A stretch of 64,000 nucleotides of DNA, from contig NZ_CP093280.1 in assembly GCF_026651855.1 (NCBI RefSeq), forward strand, positions 2,458,001 through 2,522,000, read 5' to 3'. This document shows positions 1-8,925 of the stretch, piece after piece (the stretch's first letter is position 1; every line of letters begins with the position of its first letter). A program made the translations under genes and the position numbers. The notes beneath the pieces are model-generated. The model searched no databases. It saw only the letters and a program-made list of their open reading frames with translations, and had not been told where the DNA came from. Origin of the DNA: Pseudomonas silvicola (GTDB lineage: Bacteria > Pseudomonadota > Gammaproteobacteria > Pseudomonadales > Pseudomonadaceae).

Positions 1-1422
1 GGCACGTTCCTGGCGATTCTGGCCGGCACCATCAGCGCCGGGGTGATGATGTCCCAGGCTCACTACGCGCCTGTCGTCAGTACGGCGATTGTCGGGGTGG
101 CAGTGCTGGGGTACCTGGCCAGCCGCGCTATTCCACGCGCCGCCGCCGATACGCCGGGGCTGAAACTGGACTGGAACATTTTCAGCCAGTCGTGGGCCAC
201 CCTGAAGCTGGGCCTCAGGCAAACCCCGGCAGTGTCCCGCTCGGTGGTGGGCAACTCGTGGTTCTGGTTTGTTGGCGCGATCTACCTGACCCAGATCCCG
301 GCCTACGCCAAAGACTGGCTCAACGGCGATGAAACCGTGGTTACCCTGATTCTCACGGTGTTTTCCGTGGGCATCGCCTTGGGTTCGGTGCTGTGCGAGA
401 AGCTCTCGGGGCGCAAGGTAGAGATTGGCCTGGTACCTTTCGGCTCGTTTGGTCTGACGTTGTTTGGTCTGTTGCTATGGTGGCACTCGGGTGACTTCGC
501 CCAAGGCCCGGTGGCCAATGACTGGTTGACTGTGCTGGGCATCGGCCAGGCCTGGTGGGTATTGCTGGATATCCTGGGCCTCGGCGTGTTCGGCGGCTTC
601 TATATCGTGCCGCTGTACGCGCTGATTCAATCGCGCACCGCTGAAAATGAGCGAGCCCGGGTCATTGCGGCCAACAACATCCTCAATGCCTTGTTCATGG
701 TGGTGTCGGCCATTGTCTCGATCCTGCTGTTGAGCTTCGCCAAGCTGTCGATCCCGCAGTTGTTCCTGGTGGTGTCGGTGATGAACATCGCGGTGAACGC
801 CTACATCTTCAAGATCGTGCCCGAGTTCACCATGCGCTTCATGATCTGGCTGCTCAGCCATTCCATGTACCGGGTGGAGCACCGCGACCTGGAACGCATT
901 CCCGACGAGGGTGCGGCGTTGCTGGTGTGCAACCACGTGTCCTTTGTGGACGCGCTGCTGATTACCGGCGCGGTACGGCGGCCGATTCGCTTCGTGATGT
1001 ATTACAAGATCTTCCAGCTGCCGGTGCTCAACTTCATTTTCCGCACCGCCGGGGCTATTCCCATTGCCGGGCGCGGGGAAGACCTGCTGATCTATGACCA
1101 GGCGTTCAAGCGCATCGCAGCCAGTCTGGCGGAAGGTGAGCTGGTGTGCATTTTCCCTGAGGGCAAATTGACCGGTGATGGTGAGATCAGCGAGTTCAAG
1201 AGTGGCGTGACCACGATATTGGAACAGACTCCGGTGCCGGTGATTCCCTTGGCCTTGCAGGGGCTGTGGGGCAGTTTCTTCAGCCGTGACCCGGCCAAGG
1301 GGTTCTTCCGTCGGTTGTGGTCGCGTGTGACGCTGATTGCGGGGCAGCCGGTGCTGGCCGAGGACGCGAAACCTTCGCAGTTGCGAGCGCGCGTCAGCGA
1401 GTTGCGCGGTGAAGGCCGCTGA
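1..1422 (+). CDS. MFS lysophospholipid transporter-type protein fused to a PlsC acyltransferase domain (5' end outside window)
   Basis: The frame is open from base 1, so the true start lies upstream. About the first 270 visible residues are hydrophobic membrane segments of major-facilitator type, resembling LplT (lysophospholipid flippase). The last 190 residues are a cytoplasmic glycerophospholipid acyltransferase domain. The catalytic NHxxxxD motif is NHVSFVD (bases 931-951) and the substrate-binding block is FPEGKLT (from base 1153). The protein ends after this domain, so the acyl-ACP synthetase module found in some longer Aas-type fusions is absent. By family knowledge it should import lysophospholipids across the inner membrane and reacylate them. 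The fusion is visible in the sequence; the substrate is inferred. Confidence 0.85.
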   Translation, partial: GTFLAILAGTISAGVMMSQAHYAPVVSTAIVGVAVLGYLASRAIPRAAADTPGLKLDWNIFSQSWATLKLGLRQTPAVSRSVVGNSWFWFVGAIYLTQIPAYAKDWLNGDETVVTLILTVFSVGIALGSVLCEKLSGRKVEIGLVPFGSFGLTLFGLLLWWHSGDFAQGPVANDWLTVLGIGQAWWVLLDILGLGVFGGFYIVPLYALIQSRTAENERARVIAANNILNALFMVVSAIVSILLLSFAKLSIPQLFLVVSVMNIAVNAYIFKIVPEFTMRFMIWLLSHSMYRVEHRDLERIPDEGAALLVCNHVSFVDALLITGAVRRPIRFVMYYKIFQLPVLNFIFRTAGAIPIAGRGEDLLIYDQAFKRIAASLAEGELVCIFPEGKLTGDGEISEFKSGVTTILEQTPVPVIPLALQGLWGSFFSRDPAKGFFRRLWSRVTLIAGQPVLAEDAKPSQLRARVSELRGEGR

Positions 1423-1451
1423 ACCTGGCTGCCTTGCAGGCGCTGGCTCAG

Positions 1452-1766
1452 TCAGGTGCTGGCCTTGAGGCCGGCAAGGCCCAGCACGATCAGCAGCACG
1501 CTGACGATGCGCATCGGCGCCATGGATTCGCCAAACAGCATGATGCCAGCGATCACCGTGCCCACCGCCCCCACGCCTGTCCAGATGGCGTAGGCGGTGC
1601 CCAGCGGCAGTTCACGCACGGCCAGGCCTAGCAGGCCAAGGCTGGCCGCCATGGCGGCTACGGTGAGCAGGGTAGGCAAGGGGCGCGTGAAACCGTCGGT
1701 GTATTTCAGGCCAATGGCCCAACCGACTTCGAACAGGCCCGCAAAGAAAAGGATCAGCCAGGACAT
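1452..1766 (-). CDS. gdx: SMR-family guanidinium exporter Gdx (SugE)
   Basis: This 104-residue protein has four predicted membrane helices and belongs to the small multidrug resistance family. The N terminus [20 protein letters not shown] carries the membrane-embedded Glu of helix 1 that couples proton and substrate, and the third helix has the [15 protein letters not shown] signature of the SugE/Gdx branch. Proteins of this branch export guanidinium rather than broad quaternary ammonium drugs. Start codon 1766 was chosen because a GGAGG lies 5-7 bases upstream; a TTG 24 bases further up would only add eight unconserved residues. A guanidine-II riboswitch lies directly upstream and independently supports the substrate. 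Confidence 0.93.
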   Translation of the reverse strand: MSWLILFFAGLFEVGWAIGLKYTDGFTRPLPTLLTVAAMAASLGLLGLAVRELPLGTAYAIWTGVGAVGTVIAGIMLFGESMAPMRIVSVLLIVLGLAGLKAST

Positions 1767-1795
1767 GGCAACCTCCATCAATTGATTCAAGTGAT

Positions 1796-1852
1796 GGGGC
1801 CGTCCCCGAACGAAAAAGTGCGCATCGACAGGTCGTCCCGTCGATGCGCACT
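1796..1852 (-). promoter_or_regulatory. Guanidine-II (mini-ykkC) riboswitch controlling gdx
   Basis: On the minus strand two hairpins lie in series between the likely promoter and the gdx ribosome-binding site. The first (1817-1852) has a perfect 13-bp stem plus a GGG/CCU closing helix around an ACGA tetraloop. The second (1796-1807) is GGGG-ACGG-CCCC. Two tandem hairpins with ACGR tetraloops define the guanidine-II class, in which the loops pair to bind guanidinium and free the ribosome-binding site. Spacing to the SD, about 20 bases, fits translational control. A TATAGT (complement of 1852-1857) just upstream may be the -10 element, but no convincing -35 is visible. Confidence 0.92.
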
Positions 1853-1888
1853 ATAGTGCCCAACTTCGCCGGTCCCGGCAAGGTGCCC

Positions 1889-2821
1889 CTAGGGGCGGTC
1901 GTCCATCTTGCGGAAGAAGGTTGCCAGCAATGCGCCGGAGATGTTGTGCCACACGCTGAACAGCGCGCTAGGCACTGCCGCCAGCGGCGAGAAGTGTGCG
2001 CTGGCCAGCGCCGCGCCCAGCCCCGAGTTCTGCATGCCCACTTCCAGCGCCAGTGACTTGCGCTGGGCCAGCGGCAGTTTGAACACGCGCCCGGTAACGT
2101 AGCCCAGCACAAAGCCGAAGCTGTTGTGCAGCACCACCACCGCCATGATCAGCAGGCCGGACTCGGCTATTTTTGCCTGGCTGGCCGCAACCACGGCGCA
2201 GACGATCATGACGATGCTGACCACTGACACCAGCGGCAACACTTCCACGGCATAGCGCACCCGCTCACCCAGCAGGCGCTGGGCGATCACGCCCAGCACG
2301 ATGGGCAGCATCACCAATTGCAGGATCGACCAGAACATCTCCATGAACGAAACCGGCAGCCAGGCCGATGCCAGCAGCCAGATCAGCGCAGGGGTCAGCA
2401 GTGGCGCGAGCAGGGTGGTGACGGCGGCGATGGCCACCGACAGCGCCAGGTCGCCCTTGGCCAGCCAGGTCATCACGTTGGAAGCGGTGCCACTGGGGCA
2501 GCAACCCACCAGAATCACGCCCACGGCGATCTCGGCCGGCAGATGGAACAGCTGGCACAACAGCCAGGCCATGCCCGGCATGATCACGAAGTGCGCTACC
2601 ACGCCCAGGCACACCCGCCACGGGTGGCGGCTGAGTTCGGCGAAGTCATCGAGCTTGAGGGTAAGGCCCATGCCGAACATCACCAGGCCCAGCAGCGGCA
2701 CGATCAGCACTTTCAAGGCGACGAACCATTGCGGGAACAGGAACGCCAGGACGGCGAACAGCAAGACCCAGTAAGCGAAGGTGTTGCCGACAAAGCGGCT
2801 GAGGGCGGCCAGGGCGCGCAT
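1889..2821 (-). CDS. Bile acid:sodium symporter (BASS) family transporter
   Basis: The 310-residue protein has about nine or ten membrane segments and the glycine/proline-rich cores of the BASS fold, for example GMGLTLKLDDF near residue 54 and the VGCCPSGTASNVMTWLAKGD block near residue 106, which contributes the sodium sites. Length is typical of the bacterial YocS/PanS branch. Members carry organic anions (bile acids, ketopantoate, pyruvate) with sodium; the substrate here cannot be read from the sequence. It is transcribed toward gdx, with the riboswitch region of gdx in the gap. Confidence 0.88.
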   Translation of the reverse strand: MRALAALSRFVGNTFAYWVLLFAVLAFLFPQWFVALKVLIVPLLGLVMFGMGLTLKLDDFAELSRHPWRVCLGVVAHFVIMPGMAWLLCQLFHLPAEIAVGVILVGCCPSGTASNVMTWLAKGDLALSVAIAAVTTLLAPLLTPALIWLLASAWLPVSFMEMFWSILQLVMLPIVLGVIAQRLLGERVRYAVEVLPLVSVVSIVMIVCAVVAASQAKIAESGLLIMAVVVLHNSFGFVLGYVTGRVFKLPLAQRKSLALEVGMQNSGLGAALASAHFSPLAAVPSALFSVWHNISGALLATFFRKMDDRP

Positions 2822-2849
2822 GGTGTTTCCTTCTTATGGATGCAGAGAT

Positions 2850-2936
2850 GTGGGACCGGGCGTAGCTCGGGAAAAGCACGGCGCAGGGTGCCTGATACAC
2901 CGCGTCGTTCTTTTCCCGAGCTGCGCCCGGTCCCAC
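2850..2936. repeat. REP-like inverted repeat pair between rdgC and the BASS gene
   Basis: Two 27-base arms (2850-2876 and 2910-2936) are inverted copies with one mismatch. The core GGGACCGGGC then GCTCGGGAAAAG reappears in variant form near 18.1, 38.1, 43.1 and 45.5 kb, always outside genes. This behaviour and the paired inverted arrangement match pseudomonad REP/REPIN elements. It may also fold at the 3' end of the rdgC message. Confidence 0.7.
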
Positions 2937-2973
2937 AGGGTGCAGCATGGCTTCTAGCTTATAGCGTTCAGCT

Positions 2974-3894
2974 TCAAATCCCCTGAGGCAGTTCTTCGCC
3001 GCCCAGGGCTTCGAACAGCGCTGGCAGGAAGTCGCCAAACGTCAGCATCATCAGGGTAAAGCTGGCGTCCAGTTGGCCCAAGGCCTCGTCGCCGCCGTCT
3101 TCTTCGGCCTGGTCCTGCAACAGTTCCTCGAACTTCAGGCGCTTGACCACCATCTTGTCGTCCAGTACGAACGACAGCTTGTCCTGCCAGGCCAGCGACA
3201 GTTGGGTCACCAGTTTGCCGGTGCTCAGGTGCAGCTGGATCTCGTCAGCGGTCAGGTCCTGGCGCTTGCAGCGCACGATGCCGCCGTCCTCTTCCACGTC
3301 GCGCAGTTCGCACTCGTCCAGTACGTAGAAGTCCGGGGCCGCTTGCTGGGTCTTGACCCACTCGGTCATCACGGCCGTTGGCGCGGTTTTGACGGTCAGC
3401 GGGCGAACCGGCAGCGTACCCAGCACTTCACGCAGGGTGGACAGCAGGTCTTCGGCGCGCTTGGGGCTGGCCGAGTTGACCAGGATCAGGCCTTGCTTGG
3501 GCGCGATGGCGGCGAAGGTGGCCGAGCGACGGATAAAGGCGCGCGGCAGGAAGGCCTGGATGATCTCGTCCTTGATCTGGTCACGCTCTTTCTTGTAGAC
3601 CTTGCGCATCTGTTCGGCTTCGATCTCTTCGACCTTTTCCTTGACGGCATCGCGCACGACGCTGCCCGGCAGGATGCGCTCTTCCTTGCGGGCCGAAATC
3701 AGCAGGAAATCGCCGCTGACGTGGACGAGGGGGGCGTCTTCACCCTTGCCGAAGGGCGCGACGAAACCATAAGTGGTCAGCTCCTGGCTTGCACAGGGGC
3801 GCGCGGGCTTGGTGGCCAGTGCGGTTTCCAGGGCCTCGGCGTCGAAGGGGATATCTTGGGTCAGGCGGTAGACAAGCAGGTTTTTGAACCACAT
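2974..3894 (-). CDS. rdgC: Recombination-associated protein RdgC
   Basis: The 306-residue product starts [14 protein letters not shown] and follows the RdgC family along its whole length, including the [11 protein letters not shown] segment near residue 40 and the acidic C-terminal half. RdgC is a ring-shaped, nucleoid-associated DNA-binding dimer that restrains RecA. I chose ATG 3894 over an in-frame GTG at 3906 because the GTG overlaps the AGGAG ribosome-binding site that serves the ATG. Confidence 0.94.
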   Translation of the reverse strand: MWFKNLLVYRLTQDIPFDAEALETALATKPARPCASQELTTYGFVAPFGKGEDAPLVHVSGDFLLISARKEERILPGSVVRDAVKEKVEEIEAEQMRKVYKKERDQIKDEIIQAFLPRAFIRRSATFAAIAPKQGLILVNSASPKRAEDLLSTLREVLGTLPVRPLTVKTAPTAVMTEWVKTQQAAPDFYVLDECELRDVEEDGGIVRCKRQDLTADEIQLHLSTGKLVTQLSLAWQDKLSFVLDDKMVVKRLKFEELLQDQAEEDGGDEALGQLDASFTLMMLTFGDFLPALFEALGGEELPQGI

Positions 3895-4006
3895 GGGGTG
3901 AATCACTCCTCAACACATAAGGGGCGCATTATTGTCCCGTGTGAGGGCGCAGGCCAACCCTGCGCTAAGTGTTTGGAAGGCTTCGAAAAATTAATTTAAA
4001 AAGTGC

Positions 4007-4035
4007 TTGCCAGGCCATAGGTGCGTCCGTAGAAT
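4007..4035 (+). promoter_or_regulatory. Sigma-70 promoter of first tRNA-Val/Asp unit
   Basis: TTGCCA (4007-4012) and TAGAAT (4030-4035) are separated by exactly 17 bases and stand 22 bases ahead of tRNA-Val. The same elements with the same spacing precede the second unit. Confidence 0.85.
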
Positions 4036-4057
4036 GCGCGCCACACCGAGAGACAAA

Positions 4058-4133
4058 GGGTGATTAGCTCAGCTGGGAGAGCATCTGCCTTACAAGCAGA
4101 GGGTCGGCGGTTCGATCCCGTCATCACCCACCA
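4058..4133 (+). tRNA. tRNA-Val (anticodon TAC), copy 1
   Basis: A 76-base cloverleaf with GGGTGAT/ATCACCC acceptor stem, CTTACAA anticodon loop (TAC, valine), GGTTCGATCCC-type T arm and encoded CCA. It is identical to the copy at 4395-4470 and is cotranscribed with the tRNA-Asp that follows. Confidence 0.97.
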
Positions 4134-4152
4134 TTCTCTCTACGTGTTTCGC

Positions 4153-4229
4153 GCAGCGGTAGTTCAGTCGGTTAGAATACCGGCCTGTCACGCCGGGGGT
4201 CGCGGGTTCGAGTCCCGTCCGCTGCGCCA
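4153..4229 (+). tRNA. tRNA-Asp (anticodon GTC), copy 1
   Basis: A 77-base cloverleaf with GCAGCGG/CCGCTGC acceptor stem, CTGTCAC anticodon loop (GTC, aspartate), TTCGAGT T loop and encoded CCA. It lies 19 bases after tRNA-Val and is followed by a trailer hairpin and a terminator. Confidence 0.97.
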
Positions 4230-4269
4230 TATTAGGAACCAGGAACACTGAACGCCTGGTACCAGAAAG

Positions 4270-4295
4270 AAACCTGCCTCGTGCAGGTTTTTTTT
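4270..4295 (+). terminator. Intrinsic terminator of first tRNA unit
   Basis: AAACCTGC and GCAGGTTT form an 8-bp stem with a five-base loop, followed by a run of T. Confidence 0.9.
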
Positions 4296-4343
4296 CGTCT
4301 GCAGGAAATGACGTTGATCATGCTCGGTTCGTGCAATTTTGTG

Positions 4344-4372
4344 TTGCCATGTTGAGGAACCGTCCGTACAAT
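4344..4372 (+). promoter_or_regulatory. Sigma-70 promoter of second tRNA-Val/Asp unit
   Basis: TTGCCA (4344-4349), a 17-base spacer and TACAAT (4367-4372). The -35 and the discriminator are conserved with the first unit, although flanking bases differ. Confidence 0.85.
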
Positions 4373-4394
4373 GCGCGCCACACCGAGAGACGAA

Positions 4395-4470
4395 GGGTGA
4401 TTAGCTCAGCTGGGAGAGCATCTGCCTTACAAGCAGAGGGTCGGCGGTTCGATCCCGTCATCACCCACCA
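4395..4470 (+). tRNA. tRNA-Val (anticodon TAC), copy 2
   Basis: Identical in sequence to the tRNA-Val at 4058-4133, 337 bases downstream, with encoded CCA. Confidence 0.97.
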
Positions 4471-4489
4471 TTTTCTCTACGTGTGTCGC

Positions 4490-4566
4490 GCAGCGGTAGT
4501 TCAGTCGGTTAGAATACCGGCCTGTCACGCCGGGGGTCGCGGGTTCGAGTCCCGTCCGCTGCGCCA
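4490..4566 (+). tRNA. tRNA-Asp (anticodon GTC), copy 2
   Basis: Identical to the tRNA-Asp at 4153-4229. The trailer (4571-4600) contains a GGTACCAG...CTGGTACC hairpin, nearly the same as the one after copy 1, probably a processing boundary. Confidence 0.97.
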
Positions 4567-4606
4567 TATCAGGTACCAGGAACACTGAACGTCTGGTACC
4601 AAAAAG

Positions 4607-4632
4607 AAGCCTGCCTTGTGCAGGCTTTTTTT
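4607..4632 (+). terminator. Intrinsic terminator of second tRNA unit
   Basis: AAGCCTGC and GCAGGCTT form an 8-bp stem with a five-base loop and a T-run. The stem carries a compensated pair change relative to the first terminator, so both hairpins have been kept functional. Confidence 0.9.
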
Positions 4633-4792
4633 CGTCTGCGGATTTTCTTCTCCACCGCAAATACCCTGGGTAGGGACGCGTATGCGTCAAAAGCTAATAC
4701 CAAAATGGCGCGTTCAGGGGTGCAATCGGTATAACGCTCCAAACCTGTCTGCCTTAAAGTGCCCAGCATTCCAAACGGCCAGGGAGGCATCC

Positions 4793-5479
4793 ATGCCCTC
4801 GAGTTCTATCCATATCGGTCTCATTCTTTTCCCAAATGTCACCCAGCTTGACTTGACGGGTCCTTCCGAGGTTTTCAGCAGGCTCCCGGGGGCCCATGTG
4901 CACCTGCTCTGGAAGGATCTCGATCCAGTGGTGACTGAGCGCGGCATGCGTATCTTGCCGACCACGCGCTACGACGAGTGTCCGCCGCTGACCGTCATCT
5001 GCGTTCCAGGCGGCTCCGGCCAGATCGAACTCATGAGTGACCAGCAGACACTGAACTTCCTGCGTAAGGTAGCAGCTGGTTGCCAGTTGATAACCTCGGT
5101 TTGCACGGGGTCGCTCATCCTTGGCGCGGCGGGGTTGTTAACGGGGTATAGGGCTACGAGCCATTGGTCTTCCATCGACCAATTGGGGTTGCTGGGGGCT
5201 GAGCCTGTCCATGCGCGAGTGGTGCGTGACCGAGATCGATTGACCGGTGCTGGTGTCACGTCGGGTATCGACTTTGCGTTGAGCGTGGTTGCGTTACTGG
5301 CAGGGGAGGAGGTTGCCCAAAGTATCCAGTTGCAAATGGAATACGATCCTGAACCGCCCTTTCAAGCGGGCTCACCGCGAGTCGCGCCACCAGAGTTGGT
5401 GGCGCGGACCAAAGAAAACATGAGCGCTTTTATCGAGCGCCGAAGGATCGCAACGGTGCAGGCTGCCAATAGAGTGTAG
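4793..5479 (+). CDS. inhA: DJ-1/PfpI-family protein, isonitrile hydratase-like
   Basis: The 228-residue protein matches the P. putida isonitrile hydratase (InhA) pattern along its length: LFPNVTQLDLTGP near residue 12, WKDLDPV near 40, VICVPGGSGQ near 68, and the nucleophile-elbow cysteine in SVCTGSLILGAAGLL (Cys104). InhA hydrates isonitriles to N-substituted formamides. Start 4793 is preceded by GGGAGG; an upstream extension reading back into the tRNA terminator is rejected. The last 21 bases, including the stop codon, form the left end of the 751-bp tandem duplication that follows. The exact substrate is inferred from similarity. Confidence 0.82.
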   Translation: MPSSSIHIGLILFPNVTQLDLTGPSEVFSRLPGAHVHLLWKDLDPVVTERGMRILPTTRYDECPPLTVICVPGGSGQIELMSDQQTLNFLRKVAAGCQLITSVCTGSLILGAAGLLTGYRATSHWSSIDQLGLLGAEPVHARVVRDRDRLTGAGVTSGIDFALSVVALLAGEEVAQSIQLQMEYDPEPPFQAGSPRVAPPELVARTKENMSAFIERRRIATVQAANRV

Positions 5480-6970
5480 CGGGCCGCGTCCCTGGTGGCG
5501 CATGTGCCAGGGATACAGTGCGGGCTACCGACGCGGTCAAGTCCGCTGGCCGAAAGCCCGCCACCATTTGCTACTTGCCGGGCACCAGCGACAGCCGCTT
5601 GCTGCCATAGGTCTTGTCGAAGTTTTGCGGCTGCATCGGGAACGACACGTACTGCCCCTTCAGCCAGGCATCGATGCTGTCGGCATAGTGCGGGCTGGCC
5701 GGGTTGCCCGACTGGCCGGTGCTGTTGAGGCCGATCATCGGTTCGGCCAGCGAGAAGTCGACGATCACGCGCATGGCCGGGATCAACCGGGCATCGAAGT
5801 TCTCGCCCCAGCTGTAGGCCGAGGTGTTGAGGGTGGTGTGGTCGCCGCCCGCCTGGCGCGGTGCCAGCGCAGTGCCCTGGGCGGCCCAGGTGTAGCGGTG
5901 CAGGTTACCCCATTGCCAGGCCTTGTGGTCGCTGCCCAGTTGCTTGTCGCCTTCGGTGACGGCGGCGGCCAGGCTGCGGGCCAGAATGGTGGGTTTGTCC
6001 TCTTTCTGCGGTGTGCGGATGTCGTCCCAGAACGGGCTGTCCTCACGCGCCAGCAAGTGGTCGGCCTGGGCCGAGTACGACAGGTTGCCGGCCGCGACGA
6101 AGGCTTTCCACGATGGGCTGTCCTCCGGGCCCAGCTCGTCGAGGAATATCTGCTTGCTGCTTTCCTGCAGGAATAATTCATACAGGGCCGCATCCGCCGA
6201 CTGTGGTGCCAGGCTGCCAATAGAGTGTAGCGGGCCGCGTCCCTGGTGGCGCATGTGCCAGGGATACAGTGCGGGCTACCGACGCGGTCAAGTCCGCTGG
6301 CCGAAAGCCCGCCACCATTTGCTACTTGCCGGGCACCAGCGACAGCCGCTTGCTGCCATAGGTCTTGTCGAAGTTTTGCGGCTGCATCGGGAACGACACG
6401 TACTGCCCCTTCAGCCAGGCATCGATGCTGTCGGCATAGTGCGGGCTGGCCGGGTTGCCCGACTGGCCGGTGCTGTTGAGGCCGATCATCGGTTCGGCCA
6501 GCGAGAAGTCGACGATCACGCGCATGGCCGGGATCAACCGGGCATCGAAGTTCTCGCCCCAGCTGTAGGCCGAGGTGTTGAGGGTGGTGTGGTCGCCGCC
6601 TGCCTGGCGCGGTGCCAGCGCAGTGCCCTGGGCGGCCCAGGTGTAGCGGTGCAGGTTACCCCATTGCCAGGCCTTGTGGTCGCTGCCCAGTTGCTTGTCG
6701 CCTGCGGTGACGGCGGCGGCCAGGCTGCGGGCGAGAATGGTGGGTTTGTCCTCTTTCTGCGGTGTGCGGATGTCGTCCCAGAACGGGCTGTCCTCACGCG
6801 CCAGCAAGTGGTCGGCCTGGGCCGAGTACGACAGGTTGCCGGCCGCGACGAAGGCTTTCCACGATGGGCTGTCCTCCGGGCCCAGCTCGTCGAGGAATAT
6901 CTGCTTGCTGCTTTCCTGCAGGAATAATTCATACAGGGCCGCATCCGCCGACTGTGGCGCCAGGCTGCCA
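5459..6970. repeat. 751-bp tandem duplication covering the inhA end and quiP 3' end
   Basis: Unit 1 is 5459-6209 and unit 2 is 6210-6960. The ten bases CAGGCTGCCA occur at 5459, 6210 and 6961, exactly 751 apart, marking both ends and the novel joint. This is the signature of duplication by slippage or recombination between a 10-bp microhomology in inhA and one in quiP. I find four differences between units: C5850/T6601, T5953/G6704, C5982/G6733 and T6207/C6958. Confidence 0.95.
5571..6219 (-). pseudogene. Duplicated 3' fragment of quiP
   Basis: This segment repeats quiP from about residue 611 to its stop codon and lacks the signal peptide, the catalytic Ser265 and the promoter. One of its four differences from the intact gene changes Ala to Glu (T5953); the others are synonymous. 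An ATG at 6254 in the duplicated intergenic DNA is in frame and would allow a 227-residue product, but no function can be expected without the nucleophile. It lies directly downstream of intact quiP and could be reached by read-through. Confidence 0.93.
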
Positions 6971-8799
6971 TTGAACGCCAGCAGGCGCGTCAGCGCTTCC
7001 TGGGCTTTGGCGCGGTCGGCGGCCGGTAGGGCGTCGATGGCCTGCTTCAGCGGTTGGGCCATGCCAGGGGCCTGCAACATGGCCTTGAGCTTGGGCGCGA
7101 AGGTGGTGGTCTGGTCGTATTGCATGGCGATCATGCTGCGCGTGTCCTGCTTGCCGGCACCGGCCAGTTGTGCCAGGCGCTCGCTACGCTCCGGGTAGTA
7201 CCAGGAATTGGACAGTTGCATGCCGTAGCCGTGGGGCACGGTGCGTTGGTTGGCCGTGCCCAGCCAGCCTTGCGGCGGGTCCTGGTCATAGGGGTGCAGC
7301 ATGGCGTCGGCGAAACCGTCCCAGTCGTAGCGCCCGTCCCAGCCGGGCGACGGCAGCAGGCCACGGCCTTCGCGGCGGTTGGGGAAGCGGCCGGTCACCT
7401 GCCAGCCGATGTGCTGGGCGTCGGCGAAGATCATGTTGACGGCCAGGGCGCGGATTTCCCGACTGGCATCGGAGGCGGCTTCCACCGACTGCGCCCGGGA
7501 CAGGTCGAACAGTGCGTCCAGGCTCTTGTCGTCCTTCAAGTCCGGGGTTTGCAGGGCCAGGCCCAGGCCGGTGTTCAGCGCCACAGGTTGCAACGGGTTG
7601 CTGCGCTCGCCCAGCACGCTGTTGAGCAGCGGGCCGTGGCGGGTTTCGTAAATGGCCTCGCGCACCGGGCGCTGGCCCTTGATGATGAAAGTTTCCTGGC
7701 GTACCGCCGCTGGCCGCCATTTACCGTCGGCCAGGTATTGCAGCTGGCTGCCCTGGCGCTGGATTTTTTCCAGGAACACATCCTGATTGTCGCCCATGGT
7801 CATGGTCATGCCCCAGGCGACCTTGCCGTTGAAGCCGGTCAGCACGCCGGGAATGCCGGCCAGCGATACGCCCGCGGCCTGGTACTTCGGCGCTCGAATC
7901 TGCACGTAGTTCCACAGCGACGGAATGGCGATGGGCAGGTGGCTGTCGTTGGCGAACAGGCTTCGCCCGTTGCGTGCGTGGTCCGGGCTGATGGCCCAGT
8001 TGTTCGATGCGGCAAGGCCCAGCCCGTTGATCGTTGCCAGTGCGCCGGCCACCTTGTTCAGGTCAGCCAGGCCAGGCACCTGGCCGCTCAGGTTCAAGCC
8101 TTTGAGCTTGTCGGCTTCGTCGAACGGCAGGGGTTCATCGGGGTAGGTGGGCAGCAGCCAGGCCAGCTTGTCGGCACCGACTTTCTGCGCCAGGACCAGC
8201 GAGGCGATTTCTTCCTGCAGGTTCACCGACTGGCCGAAGTTGAACAGGGCGAAGATCAGCGCCGAGTCTTCCGGTTTCCAGTATTCAGGCACGTAGCCAG
8301 CTTCGGCCAGGTCCTGGGGCAGTTTGTCGCGGTAGCGGAACAGGTAGGCGTTGACGCCGCGCGCGTACACCTCGAAGAAGCGTTTGAGGCGCGGTGACGC
8401 GGCGGCGTACAACGCATCGGCGCTTTTCTTCAGGTTCACGGTACGCATGAAGCGGTCGCCATCCAGCGCCTGGGGACCTTGCAGCTCGGCCAGGCGGCCC
8501 TGGGCCAGCAAGCGCAGGGTGACCATCTGGCTGATGCGGTCGCTGGCATTGATGTAGCCCTGGGCGAACAGCGCGTCATGGAAGGTGCTGCTTTCGATCA
8601 GCGGCATGCCATAGGCGTTGCGGCGCACCGAGACGTTCTGGGCCAGCCCCTTGAGCGGCTGTACGCCACTGTCCGGTGGCACGCTGTCGGTGTAACGGCT
8701 TTCGAGCCAGGACTGGCAACCGGTCAGGCTGATCAGCCCGGCCAGGGTCGCGGCGGCGCCGAACCGGGGAATGAAATGTGTGAAGGCTGGCGAGGCCAT
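6322..8799 (-). CDS. quiP: N-acyl-homoserine lactone acylase QuiP (penicillin-amidase family)
   Basis: The 825-residue precursor is collinear with P. aeruginosa QuiP. It begins with a signal peptide ending in a lipobox (LTGC, Cys28). After an alpha-subunit region and a spacer comes the Ntn-hydrolase nucleophile in AASNNWAI (Ser265), which becomes the beta-chain N terminus by autocleavage. [13 protein letters not shown] and [14 protein letters not shown] are further family blocks. QuiP removes the acyl chain from long-chain homoserine lactones in the periplasm, so it can quench or recycle quorum signals. Start 8799 has AGGAG seven bases upstream; a longer frame to 8892 lacks one. Its 3' end lies in unit 2 of the tandem duplication, and the gene is intact. 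Confidence 0.92.
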   Translation of the reverse strand: MASPAFTHFIPRFGAAATLAGLISLTGCQSWLESRYTDSVPPDSGVQPLKGLAQNVSVRRNAYGMPLIESSTFHDALFAQGYINASDRISQMVTLRLLAQGRLAELQGPQALDGDRFMRTVNLKKSADALYAAASPRLKRFFEVYARGVNAYLFRYRDKLPQDLAEAGYVPEYWKPEDSALIFALFNFGQSVNLQEEIASLVLAQKVGADKLAWLLPTYPDEPLPFDEADKLKGLNLSGQVPGLADLNKVAGALATINGLGLAASNNWAISPDHARNGRSLFANDSHLPIAIPSLWNYVQIRAPKYQAAGVSLAGIPGVLTGFNGKVAWGMTMTMGDNQDVFLEKIQRQGSQLQYLADGKWRPAAVRQETFIIKGQRPVREAIYETRHGPLLNSVLGERSNPLQPVALNTGLGLALQTPDLKDDKSLDALFDLSRAQSVEAASDASREIRALAVNMIFADAQHIGWQVTGRFPNRREGRGLLPSPGWDGRYDWDGFADAMLHPYDQDPPQGWLGTANQRTVPHGYGMQLSNSWYYPERSERLAQLAGAGKQDTRSMIAMQYDQTTTFAPKLKAMLQAPGMAQPLKQAIDALPAADRAKAQEALTRLLAFNGSLAPQSADAALYELFLQESSKQIFLDELGPEDSPSWKAFVAAGNLSYSAQADHLLAREDSPFWDDIRTPQKEDKPTILARSLAAAVTAGDKQLGSDHKAWQWGNLHRYTWAAQGTALAPRQAGGDHTTLNTSAYSWGENFDARLIPAMRVIVDFSLAEPMIGLNSTGQSGNPASPHYADSIDAWLKGQYVSFPMQPQNFDKTYGSKRLSLVPGK

Positions 8800-8925
8800 G
8801 GTGAGGCTCCTGCGGGGCTGGCGTGTAAAAGGCGCTACGTTAGTGAGCGCCCGCACGCCACGCAAGCGGGTGGCCGTCTTTATTTGCAGCACGGGACGGC
8901 CGGCGCCTCGGGGCCGCCTGGAAAA

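Noticed and set aside
4060-4588. Short open frames through the tRNA genes
   Set aside because: They translate tRNA sequence and are meaningless as proteins.
5477-5530. Hairpin CCCTGG...CCAGGG after inhA as a terminator
   Set aside because: It can fold, but lacks a T-run and is simply part of the duplicated 751-bp unit.
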